From the NCBI RefSeq assembly GCF_003987395.1, contig NZ_PIPT01000003.1, positions 124,001-188,000 of the forward strand: a stretch of DNA of 64,000 nt, in the 5' to 3' direction. The stretch comes from Pseudidiomarina aquimaris (GTDB lineage: Bacteria; Pseudomonadota; Gammaproteobacteria; Enterobacterales; Alteromonadaceae). Below the pieces are notes generated by a model that saw only the letters and a program-made list of their open reading frames with translations, did not search any database and was not told the origin of the DNA. The position numbers and the translations under genes are program-made. Position 1 is the first letter of the stretch; each line of letters opens with the position of its first letter. This document shows positions 9,549-21,526 of this stretch, piece after piece.

Positions 9549-10887
9549 TCTGCAGCTATGGCAATGGTTAACGGCGGGTGCTGCGGCGCTCGTCGTTGGC
9601 GGCATGCTGACCTGGCTTTGGCAACGGGCAAAAGTGCAGCAGGCGGCGCAGCAGTTGGAACACCAAGTGGGGCTTGCGGCACAACGTGAAGAACAGCTCG
9701 AACATGAACTCGAGCAAACGGAACAGCGCCTACAGCTTGCCGAGCAGCAACAGCAACAATTGCAGCAGCACCGCAGCCAGCTACAAGCCGATCTTGCGGC
9801 AAATCAAAGCAAACTCGAAAGTTCACTGAAGCACGCGGAAGAGAAGCAACGCTTGCTCGAAGCGAGTGAAGAGCGCATGAAAAAAGAGTTTGAGCGCTTA
9901 GCACAGCAGATTTTTGAGCAAAAATCAGAGCGTCTTCAGCAAAGTAGCAAGCAGACGCTGGAAGTCACTTTAGCACCGTTCAAACAGCAGCTTGAGGCCT
10001 TCAAGAAGCAAGTTGAGAGCCAATACACTGAAGAGCTAAAACAACGCGCCTCGTTAACCACTGAAATCACCTCATTGAAAGAACTCAATAAGCAAATGGC
10101 AGCTGAAGCTGATGCGCTTACCCGTGCTTTGAAAGGCGATACCAAAGCACAGGGCAACTGGGGGGAAGTCGTATTAGAGCGTATTTTAACCCAATCGGGT
10201 CTGCGCGAAGGTCATGAATACGACACGCAAAGTCATCATCGTGATGAAGACGGTAAGTCATTTAAGCCTGATGTCGTGGTGCATTTACCCAACGAAAAAG
10301 ACGTGGTGATTGACTCCAAAGTGTCGTTGGTAGCGTACGAACGCTATTTCAACAGCGACGATGATAAAGAGCGTGATGCCGCGTTAGCTGAGCATGTTAA
10401 CTCGCTGCGCGCGCACATTAAGGGCTTATCTAAGAAAAACTATCAACAGCTCGACAGCGTGCGAACGCTTGATTATGTCTTGATGTTTATTCCGATTGAA
10501 CCGGCCTTTTTGCTTGCGGTTGATCGCGATCCGGAACTGATTCGTCTGGCGCTCGAACACAATATCATGTTGGTGAGTCCTACCAACTTATTGGTGGCCT
10601 TGCGTACGGTGAACAATATCTGGCAATACGAACATCAAAACCGTAACGCGCAAAAAATAGCTGAGGACGCCGGAAAGCTTTATGACAAGTTCGCTGGCTT
10701 TATTGAGGATATGCAGAAAATCGGTAATAGCCTCGATACCGTGCGTAAGCATTATGATGGTGCGATGAATAAATTGTCGACTGGGCGCGGCAATCTAGTC
10801 GGGCGTGTTGAGAAGTTCAAAGAGATGGGCGTACAGACCTCGAAAAAGCTCGATAGCAAGCTGCTTGATGATGACAGCGACGCATAA
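9541..10887 (+). CDS. rmuC: RmuC, predicted DNA recombination protein
   Basis: 448 residues from the ATG at 9541. A longer in-frame extension to 9484 exists, but it lies wholly inside fumarase and lacks a membrane-type start. From 9541 the protein opens with a transmembrane segment (about residues 5-25), then a very glutamine-rich coiled coil to about residue 120. The conserved RmuC nuclease-like domain follows (about 150-430) and includes GNWGEVVLERIL, KPDVVVHLPNEKDVVIDSKVSL and YVLMFIPIEPAF. RmuC proteins limit recombination at inverted repeats. The domain resembles restriction-endonuclease folds; the DSK motif is consistent with that. Overlaps fumarase by eight bases. Confidence 0.92.
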   Translation: MLSLQLWQWLTAGAAALVVGGMLTWLWQRAKVQQAAQQLEHQVGLAAQREEQLEHELEQTEQRLQLAEQQQQQLQQHRSQLQADLAANQSKLESSLKHAEEKQRLLEASEERMKKEFERLAQQIFEQKSERLQQSSKQTLEVTLAPFKQQLEAFKKQVESQYTEELKQRASLTTEITSLKELNKQMAAEADALTRALKGDTKAQGNWGEVVLERILTQSGLREGHEYDTQSHHRDEDGKSFKPDVVVHLPNEKDVVIDSKVSLVAYERYFNSDDDKERDAALAEHVNSLRAHIKGLSKKNYQQLDSVRTLDYVLMFIPIEPAFLLAVDRDPELIRLALEHNIMLVSPTNLLVALRTVNNIWQYEHQNRNAQKIAEDAGKLYDKFAGFIEDMQKIGNSLDTVRKHYDGAMNKLSTGRGNLVGRVEKFKEMGVQTSKKLDSKLLDDDSDA

Positions 10888-10898
10888 GCGCCGCTGTC
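10873..10898 (+). terminator. Stem-loop at the rmuC/rimO convergence
   Basis: Arms GACAGCG and CGCTGTC with a further CGC/GCG pair inside and an ATAA loop. It overlaps the rmuC stop codon. No strong T run follows on either strand, so it may be a bidirectional but weak terminator. Confidence 0.45.
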
Positions 10899-10921
10899 AT
10901 TTCGTAATACAGAACTTGATA

Positions 10922-12277
10922 TTAGCGAACCACAGTACCCCATAAATCGTACTCGTCGGCATGCTCGATTTGCACTCGAACACGTTCACCGGGTTGCACC
11001 TCGTATTCGCCATTGAGGTAAACCAAGCCATCAATTTCTGGCGCGTCGGCATAGCTACGACCGATGGCTCCTTCAGCGTCAACCTCGTCAATCAACACAT
11101 CGAGTGTACGTCCGATCTTCTGCTGTAAACGTGCTGCGCTGATTTCTTGTTGGACTTCCATGAAGCGCGCGTAGCGCTCTTGCTTCACTTCTTCGGGTAC
11201 AGGATCAGGTAGCTCGTTGGCCTTGGCACCTTCCACATCTGAGTAGGTAAAACACCCCACACGGTCGAGTTGCGCATCACGCAAGAACTGTAATAGCTCC
11301 TCAAACTCCTCTTCCGTTTCTCCTGGGAAGCCCACAATAAAAGTGCTGCGAATGGTTAAATCGGGGCAGATCTTGCGCCAATTCTGGATGCGTTCAAGGG
11401 TGCGATCAGCAGAACCCGGTCGCTTCATTAAACGCAAAATACGCTTGTTGGCGTGCTGCAGCGGAATATCCAAATAAGGCAAGATTTTGCCATCGGCCAT
11501 GAGTGGAATAACATCATCGACGGATGGGTACGGATAGACATAGTGCAAACGCACCCAAATCCCTAACTTGCCGAGCGCTTCGCAAAGCTCCAGCATGCGG
11601 GTTTTCACCGGCTGGCCGTCCCAGAAGCCGGTTTTATGTTTGACGTCCACACCATAAGCGCTGGTGTCTTGTGATATTACCAGCAATTCTTTTACACCTG
11701 CATTGGCAAGTCGTTGTGCCTCGGCTAGGACATCACCGACGGGACGGCTCACAAGGTCGCCACGCATAGACGGAATAATGCAGAAGGTACAACGGTGATT
11801 ACAGCCTTCGGAAATTTTTAAGTAGGCAAAATGCTTTGGTGTTAGCTTCACCCCAGTTTCAGGGACGAGGTTCTCGAATGGAATCCTTTCGGGTTGCGGC
11901 ACATATTGGTGCACATGTCCCATAACTTCCTCATAAGCATGAGGACCGGTGATTGCCAAAACATTTGGATGAACTTCACGAATTTCGTCATCTTTGGCTC
12001 CCAAGCAGCCGGTGACGATAACTTTGCCGTTTTCATTCAGAGCTTCGCCAATTGCATCGAGTGATTCTTGCACCGCACTATCAATAAAGCCGCAGGTATT
12101 GACGATGACCATGTCAGCATTATCGTAAGTGTTAACGATGTTATAACCCTCAGTGCGCAGCTGAGTCAGGATTCGTTCTGAATCGACCAGGTTTTTAGGG
12201 CAACCGAGGCTGACAAAACCAATCTTTGGTTGGCTCTGCACAGTATTTTTTACTGGGGTGTAGGACTCAACACTCAT
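10922..12277 (-). CDS. rimO: RimO, ribosomal protein S12 methylthiotransferase
   Basis: About 451 residues from the ATG at 12277. This start sits one base after the upstream nuclease stop and has an AAGG ribosome-binding site, so it is preferred over an extension of eight residues. Domains in order: UPF0004 ([15 protein letters not shown]), radical SAM with the CNHRCTFC cluster motif, and a C-terminal TRAM domain. RimO adds a methylthio group to the conserved Asp of ribosomal protein S12 using two 4Fe-4S clusters. The DSERIL and [11 protein letters not shown] segments separate it from MiaB. It is the downstream member of a minus-strand pair with the S1/P1 nuclease gene. Confidence 0.94.
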   Translation of the reverse strand: MSVESYTPVKNTVQSQPKIGFVSLGCPKNLVDSERILTQLRTEGYNIVNTYDNADMVIVNTCGFIDSAVQESLDAIGEALNENGKVIVTGCLGAKDDEIREVHPNVLAITGPHAYEEVMGHVHQYVPQPERIPFENLVPETGVKLTPKHFAYLKISEGCNHRCTFCIIPSMRGDLVSRPVGDVLAEAQRLANAGVKELLVISQDTSAYGVDVKHKTGFWDGQPVKTRMLELCEALGKLGIWVRLHYVYPYPSVDDVIPLMADGKILPYLDIPLQHANKRILRLMKRPGSADRTLERIQNWRKICPDLTIRSTFIVGFPGETEEEFEELLQFLRDAQLDRVGCFTYSDVEGAKANELPDPVPEEVKQERYARFMEVQQEISAARLQQKIGRTLDVLIDEVDAEGAIGRSYADAPEIDGLVYLNGEYEVQPGERVRVQIEHADEYDLWGTVVR

Positions 12278-12278
12278 A

Positions 12279-13106
12279 TTAACCTTCGCTATTTGCTGCA
12301 AACACGTCGTTCAAGTACGCCGCGATGCGCACACCACCTTGTTGCAGGCGCTGTTTCATCACCGGTGTGTAATTGTAGACATAGTCCCAGCCGAGATACG
12401 GCTCATCGGTTTGTGGGTAAACCTCGTCACGTAATTGTGAACTTTCATTGATCCATGTGTAGGGATCGGGAGTTGCCCATGTTTGCGCTTGTGCAGGGGT
12501 AATACGCCGCTGTAACCAATGCGAGAACTCGCTGTAAGAAAGCTTTTGGTGATCGACTAAACCAGAGTCCCAAACGCGATGTAGGTTGCTTTGCTCACCG
12601 AAGAACACAACTTTAACGTCGTTACCACCGCGATCACTAAGTGCGGCTGAACCCACGTGAAGAGGCTGATGTAAATCGCCAATGATATGCACGATAAAAC
12701 GCAAGGCTAGTTGCTTTTCTTCGCGGCTGGCATCGTCGCTTTTCAGAGTGGCAGTGAAGTCTTTCAACGCGCTCATGGCGTCGCCTTCTGGCGGACAATC
12801 GTCAGCATGATAGTCGTGCGGCTGCTGCAGGGTGACATAGTGAAATGGATTGGCTGTTTTTTGCCAGAATTCACTTGGGTTTGAGCGCATTTCATCTGCA
12901 TAAGTAGAAGCTTCTGCCAATGATTCAGGTCCCAGCAGCTCCGCAATTGCCGCTTTTGCTTCAACAGAGAGATAGGCCGTTGCGATTTTACCGGTAATGC
13001 GGTGGCCCGTTTTGCCCCATGCATGAGCAGGTGTGGCGACCAAATTCGCGGTCGACGCCAAAGTGACAGCGCCAAGCGCCGCAATAGTAAATTTAGAGAG
13101 TTTCAT
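12279..13106 (-). CDS. Secreted S1/P1-type zinc nuclease
   Basis: 275 residues with a signal peptide ending at about AHA-29, leaving Trp-30 as the mature N-terminus. Members of the S1/P1 family use that tryptophan as a zinc ligand. Other family signatures are visible: [38 protein letters not shown] and [10 protein letters not shown], giving the full His/Asp set for three zinc ions. The enzyme should degrade single-stranded DNA or RNA in the periplasm or outside the cell, probably for phosphate or nucleotide scavenging. It is cotranscribed with rimO, apparently by position only. Confidence 0.88.
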   Translation of the reverse strand: MKLSKFTIAALGAVTLASTANLVATPAHAWGKTGHRITGKIATAYLSVEAKAAIAELLGPESLAEASTYADEMRSNPSEFWQKTANPFHYVTLQQPHDYHADDCPPEGDAMSALKDFTATLKSDDASREEKQLALRFIVHIIGDLHQPLHVGSAALSDRGGNDVKVVFFGEQSNLHRVWDSGLVDHQKLSYSEFSHWLQRRITPAQAQTWATPDPYTWINESSQLRDEVYPQTDEPYLGWDYVYNYTPVMKQRLQQGGVRIAAYLNDVFAANSEG

Positions 13107-13140
13107 ACTATCAGCCGTTAACTATAAGGATGCTGATATT

Positions 13141-13995
13141 TTACGGGTTCTGTAGCAGAAGCCAACGATCTTTTGCGGCTTGAAACTGGGGATCTTGTTG
13201 AACTGCGGGTATTGCCTCGTTAATCAGTTCGATTGCGCGCTTGCCCCAAGGCGTTGCAGGGCAACCTACTGCCCCTTCAACCGCAATGCCTTGATTCTGC
13301 AGTATTGGCACGAAAACGAGGTCAATCGGCAGCACTTGATTATGGTAGTTGAGCAGTATTGGGTAGTCGATGACAAAATCGACGCGTTTGGCGTTGACCA
13401 TGGCGAGCATATTGGCATTGGCGTCTTTGCCAGAAACCTCGGAATATTGCTCGCTATTTAGCAAAAAACGTTCGATGTAGGGTTGTAGATTACCGTAGCG
13501 GCGGCCCATGGGTTGGGCAAAACGATAACTGCGCTGCTTGAGCATTTCGACAAGGTCCACGGGGTTGCCAAATCGTTCGGTAAATTCTTTCGCTAATTCG
13601 GGACGGGTAATAATGCCATGTGGCGGGTAGCTGAAGACGCGATCTGAATAAGTCACTATTTCCGCCGGACTAATATTACGAATCATACAGGGAAAACAGA
13701 GATTTCCACCTTGGCGTATTTGCGCCGCGATGCGCGCTTGCGGGTAGTATTCGATCTGTTGTTCGACGTTGGGTAAAGCCCGTTCAAAAGCCGCGATCAT
13801 TTGGTCACAGACGCCCTGATTAGCAAAGTAGCCGTCGAGAATATGGAAAGGTGGCGCACTGTTTACGCCCCAAATAATGCTATCTTTCGTCTGAGTTTGA
13901 TTTTCTAATGCGTGCGCAGAAGCAATCGGCGGGAATATAGCCTGTAGTGAAAATAAAAAGGCACTGCATATGAGTGCTTTTAGCAGGCGGCGCAC
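13141..13995 (-). CDS. Periplasmic solute-binding-like protein (type 3 family)
   Basis: 284 residues, GTG start with an AGGA site upstream. An N-terminal signal peptide (about 27 residues, ending ASA) precedes a fold resembling extracellular solute-binding proteins of family 3: VNSAPPFHILDGYFANQGVCDQM near the start and VNAKRVDFVIDYP near residue 210. No ABC permease or ATPase gene is adjacent, and it is not fused to a GGDEF or kinase domain. It may be an orphan sensor or binding protein. Such orphan proteins are frequent in Alteromonadales, with no known ligand. Cysteine pair LCFPC near residue 100 could form a disulfide. Confidence 0.65.
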   Translation of the reverse strand: MRRLLKALICSAFLFSLQAIFPPIASAHALENQTQTKDSIIWGVNSAPPFHILDGYFANQGVCDQMIAAFERALPNVEQQIEYYPQARIAAQIRQGGNLCFPCMIRNISPAEIVTYSDRVFSYPPHGIITRPELAKEFTERFGNPVDLVEMLKQRSYRFAQPMGRRYGNLQPYIERFLLNSEQYSEVSGKDANANMLAMVNAKRVDFVIDYPILLNYHNQVLPIDLVFVPILQNQGIAVEGAVGCPATPWGKRAIELINEAIPAVQQDPQFQAAKDRWLLLQNP

Positions 13996-14056
13996 ACTTC
14001 GATCCTCGTTTAGCTAACATTAGGTTAACTATCATAACGATTGCTAAAGCGAAGCG

Positions 14057-14797
14057 CTAGCCCAAATTTTCAGCACGCATATGATCGACCCACATCGCGG
14101 TTGAACCGCACACCGCAACAGGAATCATGATGAGATTAATCACTGGAATTGAGGCCAGAAAGGCAACGACGACACCGAAGGTAAGGCTCTTACCCTGATG
14201 CTTATATAAGCTAGCGCGCATATTACGAAAAGGGACTTTATGGTTATCGAAGGCATAGTCTGCGTATTGAATGGTCATCATCCATCCGCCCCAAAGCAAC
14301 CAGAGAACTTGCCCGATAACTGGCAAAAAAATCAGCAGTAAAAAGAAGCCGAGCGAGCGAGGAATAAAGTACAGGATCTTTTGCATTTCTCGCCCGAGTG
14401 TACGAGGGATGTCCTTTATCATGCCGCCCACGCCGCCATTGGCTGCGGGTACGCCAGTAAGACGCTCCTCAACTTTTTCGGCCAAAAGGCTATTGAAGGG
14501 GGACGCAATGATGTTCGCAACACTGGTAAAAGTCAGGGCAAAGAGCAATAACACGGCGATGATGATTAACGGCCACAGGACAACTTCCAGCCAATGCAGC
14601 CATCCGGGAAGCCACGCCATAAAATCGGCAACCCAAAGCGTCGTGTAGTGGAACACAGCGGCAATTGCGAAACTGAAAAGTAGCACATTGATGGTGAGTG
14701 GGATGAGAGCATAGCGCCGGACCCCTTTTTGAAAGGCCAGCTCGAAACCCCGTGCCACATAACTGGCACCATTGTCGCTGTATTTTGCTTGCTGCAT
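14057..14797 (-). CDS. cysZ: CysZ, sulfate uptake membrane protein
   Basis: 246 residues from the ATG at 14797, which has an AAGGAG site six bases upstream; a TTG two codons earlier is less likely. Four or more hydrophobic segments are visible (about 30-50, 65-95, 145-175, 205-235), and the NIIASPFNSLLAEKVE region is characteristic of the CysZ/EI24 family. CysZ mediates sulfate import for cysteine synthesis. It lies divergently from smc-zipA-ligA; in E. coli cysZ is also next to zipA-ligA, so the order supports the call. CysB (encoded at 3605-4579) is the expected activator. Confidence 0.93.
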   Translation of the reverse strand: MQQAKYSDNGASYVARGFELAFQKGVRRYALIPLTINVLLFSFAIAAVFHYTTLWVADFMAWLPGWLHWLEVVLWPLIIIAVLLLFALTFTSVANIIASPFNSLLAEKVEERLTGVPAANGGVGGMIKDIPRTLGREMQKILYFIPRSLGFFLLLIFLPVIGQVLWLLWGGWMMTIQYADYAFDNHKVPFRNMRASLYKHQGKSLTFGVVVAFLASIPVINLIMIPVAVCGSTAMWVDHMRAENLG

Positions 14798-14882
14798 GCT
14801 CAACTCCTTGTCGCTTTATGACTACCGAACGTATTTTGCGAGAGCTTTACGCAGTATACAAACTTATAATCGCCAACTAACC

Positions 14883-14910
14883 TTGAAAATGTTACAAAAT
14901 CTAGCATTAT
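14883..14910 (+). promoter_or_regulatory. Possible sigma-70 promoter for smc
   Basis: TTGAAA at 14883-14888 and CATTAT at 14905-14910 with a 16-base spacer, about 50 bases before the smc start. Match is partial. A second TATAAT at 14865-14870 has no convincing -35 element. Confidence 0.35.
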
Positions 14911-14959
14911 GAAGGTCTGCGAAGAATTACCCTGACATAATAACTAAAAACAGGACTCC

Positions 14960-17900
14960 ATGCGCCTCAAACATATCAAGCTTGTTGGGTTTAAGTCGTT
15001 CGTCGACGCCACCAAAGTACCGTTTCCGCACCAGATGACGTGTGTCGTCGGGCCGAACGGCTGTGGCAAGTCGAACGTCATTGATGCTGTGCGCTGGGTA
15101 TTGGGTGAGAGTTCTGCAAAAAACTTACGCGGCGATGCCATGACCGATGTCATCTTCAATGGTTCAGGCGCACGAAAACCAGTATCGCAGGCCAGTGTAG
15201 AGCTGGTCTTTGATAATTCAGATGGCCGTATTCAAGGCGAATATGCGAACTACGCGGAAATCTCTGTAAAGCGTTTGGTAACGCGAGACGGTCGCTCTGA
15301 TTACTTTCTCAACAATAGTAAATGCCGCCGACGCGATATCACGGATTTATTCCTTGGTACCGGACTTGGTCCGCGCAGTTATGCGATTATCGAACAGGGC
15401 ATGATTTCGCGACTCATTGAGTCGAAGCCGCAGGAATTAAGAGTATTCCTGGAAGAGGCTGCTGGGATCTCGAAATACAAAGAACGCCGGCGTGAAACCG
15501 AAAACCGCATGCAGCACACTCGCGATAACTTAGATCGTCTGAACGACGTGCGAGATGAGCTTGGCAGTCAATTAGATAAGCTACAACGCCAAGCAGCTGC
15601 CGCACGGCGCTACAAAGATTTGAAACAGCAAGAGCGCAAGTATAAAGCGGAGCTGCAAGCGCTCCGTTGGCTGACCCACGAACAGCAAGCAGAACGCTTG
15701 CGGCAAACCATTCGAGAGCACGAGGCCGAGCTCGAGCGCTGGTTGGCAGAGCAACGCGGCAGTGAACGTGGCACATTAGAATTGCGCGAACAAGCGAACG
15801 AAACCAAGGCAAAGTTGGACGAAATTCAACAACGCTTTTATCAGTTGGGTAATGATGTCACCCGCACCGAGCATCAGTTACAAGCGCTACGCACTCAAGC
15901 ACAACAACGCCAACAGCGTCAGCAGCAATTGCAAAGCGAGCTGAGCCAGTTGGACCAAACCTATCAGCGCGATGTTGAACAAGAAGTCGAAATCAAACTG
16001 CAATTAGAGCAATTGCAACCAGAACTGGAGCAACTCGCTGAGACGGCTGAACAGGCGCAAGAAGCATTTCAGCAACATGAAGAAGCTTGGTTACAACTAC
16101 AAAACGATTATCAACGCTTTCTGACCGAGCAACAGCAATACCGAGAGCGCTTGCAACAATTGCAGTTGCAACGTGAGCGTTGTGCTGACCAACTGCAACG
16201 AACCCAGCAACAAACCGATGACATCGGACGCCAGGCTCAGCAACTCAAGCAGGAGCTGCAAGAGCTCGCTGAGCACGAAGCTAATCAACAATTAGAGCAA
16301 GCAGAGCAGGCGGCCAGTAACGCAGAAGTCGAGCTAAAAGCTCTGCAACAACAACAGCATCAGTTGCGTGAACAACGTCAACAGCAGAGTCAGCAGTTAA
16401 CTCAATTACAGCAACAAGAGCAGCAACTACTTGGTCGCGAAAGTTCGCTACAAACATTGTTGACGGCAGCGCAGGCCGACTGGCCCAACGTACTCGTTGA
16501 CTGGCTTGCGCAGCAGGGGCTTGAGCCGCTAGGTCAGGTGCGAGACCTGCTGAATGTAAGTGATAAATGGCGGTTAGCTGCCGAGCAAGCTTGCCATGCG
16601 TGGCTTGATGCTTTTGTACTAGAACGAGCGCCCGCCGATTGGCCTGAAGAGTTGGGAACACGTTTGGTTATTTTGGGGCAAGACGAGGCACCGCGTGACT
16701 CTTTAGCTGCGCAATTGAGTGGGCCATTGCAACAGTGGCCGTTAGCGCAACAAATGCAGCTATGTGCTAATGCTGACACCGTGAATGAGATCTTACCGCA
16801 AGCAACGTCGCGCTGGTTGCTGACCGAGCAAGGCCAACTATGGTGTGCAGGAAGTTATCAGGCGCAACAGATTGCCGCACAAGAAAGTCAGTTACTGCAA
16901 CAACAAGAGTTGGAGCAAACAACGGAAAAGCTCACAGAAACACGCAAGCAGTTGCGTGCCCAAGAGCAACACCTTGAACAATTAAATCAGCAACGAGAAA
17001 CGCTTGCAGTGCAACTCGATGCGGCGCAGACGCGACTGCATGAAGCACAAGCAAATGCCGCGACTTGGCGCGAGAAACAGCGCTGGCAGGCCGCTCAGCA
17101 AGAGCAATTACAAGAGAAATTAGTGCGTTGCGAGGCGCAACAACAGGAGCTTGCGGAAAGCGCTGAAACCTTGTTGTTACAGCAAGAGGAGGTCAGCGCG
17201 CAATTGGCGGACGCCGAGGCAGCGCAACCGAATGTTGATGAGCACGAGTGGCAGAGCAAACGTGAACTGCTGCAGGCTGAGCGCCAACAGTTGCGTGATC
17301 AAGCACAGCAGAGCCAGCAGCAGTGGCAAGATAAAAAGCTGCAAGTCGAACAATATAAAACGCAGTTGCAGCACACGCATACTCTGTTGCAGCGTTTGCA
17401 ACAACAGCAGCAGCAGGCGCAAGAACAGTTGCAACTGCTGGCCGATGGCGGTGAAGACCAAGAAGAAACCGAAGTGCTGGCGCTACAGCTAGAGGAGTTA
17501 TTGCAACAGCGTGAAACGGTCGACGAAGAACGTCGAGAATGGGCTGACAAACTTGCCGAAATTGAGCAGCAATTGCAACAAGTGAGCAGCGGCGTCAAAG
17601 GCGTCGAAACGCAAATTGAGAAAGCTCGGCAGCAATTACAGAGCAGCCAGATGGAACTTGCTGCCGTACAGGAACGTAGCCGTAATGTACTTGCGGTCCT
17701 CGATGACATGCAGCAGCCATTGAAGCCCGTGCTTGAGCAGCTATCCGAAGATGCCGATGAGAAAAAATGGCAGCATGAAGTCGAACGTTTGCAAAGCGCT
17801 ATTGCACGGCTTGGGGCAATTAACTTAGCTGCTATCGAAGAATCTGAAACACTTGCTGAACGTAAAGAGTACCTTGACCAGCAACACGAAGATCTTACGT

Positions 17901-18427
17901 CCAGCCTTGAAACCCTAGAAACGGCGATTCGCAAGATTGATCGCGAAACGCGACAGCGCTTTAAAACGACCTATGATGCGGTGAACAACGGTCTCCAAGA
18001 ATTGTTCCCGAAAGTTTTTGGTGGTGGCAGTGCCTATTTGGAACTTACCGAGGATGATCTACTCGAAACAGGTGTAGCGATCATGGCGCGTCCACCGGGT
18101 AAGAAAAACAGTACAATTCACTTGTTATCGGGTGGTGAAAAGGCGTTAACAGCTTTATCATTAGTGTTTGCGATCTTTAGATTAAATCCAGCGCCGTTTT
18201 GTTTACTCGACGAAGTCGATGCGCCTCTGGATGATGCCAACGTGGGACGTTTCTGTCGTCTCGTTGAAGAAATGTCGCAAACGGTGCAATTTATTTATAT
18301 CAGTCACAATAAAGTGGCGATGGAAATGGCGTCTCATCTAGCCGGGGTCACCATGCAAGAGCCAGGTGTCTCACGCTTAGTAGCCGTAGATGTGGATGAA
18401 GCTGTCGCCTTGACCGAAGCTTCGTAG
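14960..18427 (+). CDS. smc: Smc, chromosome segregation ATPase
   Basis: 1155 residues, the normal length for bacterial Smc. The N-terminal ATPase half has the Walker A GPNGCGKSN at 31-39. Long coiled coils flank a hinge at about residues 500-640. The C-terminal half carries the ABC signature LLSGGEKALTAL and Walker B FCLLDEVDAPLDD. Smc dimers compact and organise sister chromosomes with ScpA/ScpB, which are not encoded here. The coiled coils are strikingly rich in glutamine, including a run of six near 17397-17414. First gene of an smc-zipA-ligA unit, an order also seen in Pseudomonas and other gammaproteobacteria that use Smc rather than MukB. Confidence 0.96.
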   Translation: MRLKHIKLVGFKSFVDATKVPFPHQMTCVVGPNGCGKSNVIDAVRWVLGESSAKNLRGDAMTDVIFNGSGARKPVSQASVELVFDNSDGRIQGEYANYAEISVKRLVTRDGRSDYFLNNSKCRRRDITDLFLGTGLGPRSYAIIEQGMISRLIESKPQELRVFLEEAAGISKYKERRRETENRMQHTRDNLDRLNDVRDELGSQLDKLQRQAAAARRYKDLKQQERKYKAELQALRWLTHEQQAERLRQTIREHEAELERWLAEQRGSERGTLELREQANETKAKLDEIQQRFYQLGNDVTRTEHQLQALRTQAQQRQQRQQQLQSELSQLDQTYQRDVEQEVEIKLQLEQLQPELEQLAETAEQAQEAFQQHEEAWLQLQNDYQRFLTEQQQYRERLQQLQLQRERCADQLQRTQQQTDDIGRQAQQLKQELQELAEHEANQQLEQAEQAASNAEVELKALQQQQHQLREQRQQQSQQLTQLQQQEQQLLGRESSLQTLLTAAQADWPNVLVDWLAQQGLEPLGQVRDLLNVSDKWRLAAEQACHAWLDAFVLERAPADWPEELGTRLVILGQDEAPRDSLAAQLSGPLQQWPLAQQMQLCANADTVNEILPQATSRWLLTEQGQLWCAGSYQAQQIAAQESQLLQQQELEQTTEKLTETRKQLRAQEQHLEQLNQQRETLAVQLDAAQTRLHEAQANAATWREKQRWQAAQQEQLQEKLVRCEAQQQELAESAETLLLQQEEVSAQLADAEAAQPNVDEHEWQSKRELLQAERQQLRDQAQQSQQQWQDKKLQVEQYKTQLQHTHTLLQRLQQQQQQAQEQLQLLADGGEDQEETEVLALQLEELLQQRETVDEERREWADKLAEIEQQLQQVSSGVKGVETQIEKARQQLQSSQMELAAVQERSRNVLAVLDDMQQPLKPVLEQLSEDADEKKWQHEVERLQSAIARLGAINLAAIEESETLAERKEYLDQQHEDLTSSLETLETAIRKIDRETRQRFKTTYDAVNNGLQELFPKVFGGGSAYLELTEDDLLETGVAIMARPPGKKNSTIHLLSGGEKALTALSLVFAIFRLNPAPFCLLDEVDAPLDDANVGRFCRLVEEMSQTVQFIYISHNKVAMEMASHLAGVTMQEPGVSRLVAVDVDEAVALTEAS

Positions 18428-18467
18428 AAGAACAACAACAGAACATCAAAATCATGGAAAGCCTGCA

Positions 18468-21517
<3,050 letters not shown>

Positions 21518-21526
21518 ACTGTGGCT

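Noticed and set aside
17299-17934. Long open frame on the minus strand inside smc, rich in Cys and Ser
   Set aside because: It is the complement of Gln-rich coding sequence, has no ribosome site and no family similarity.
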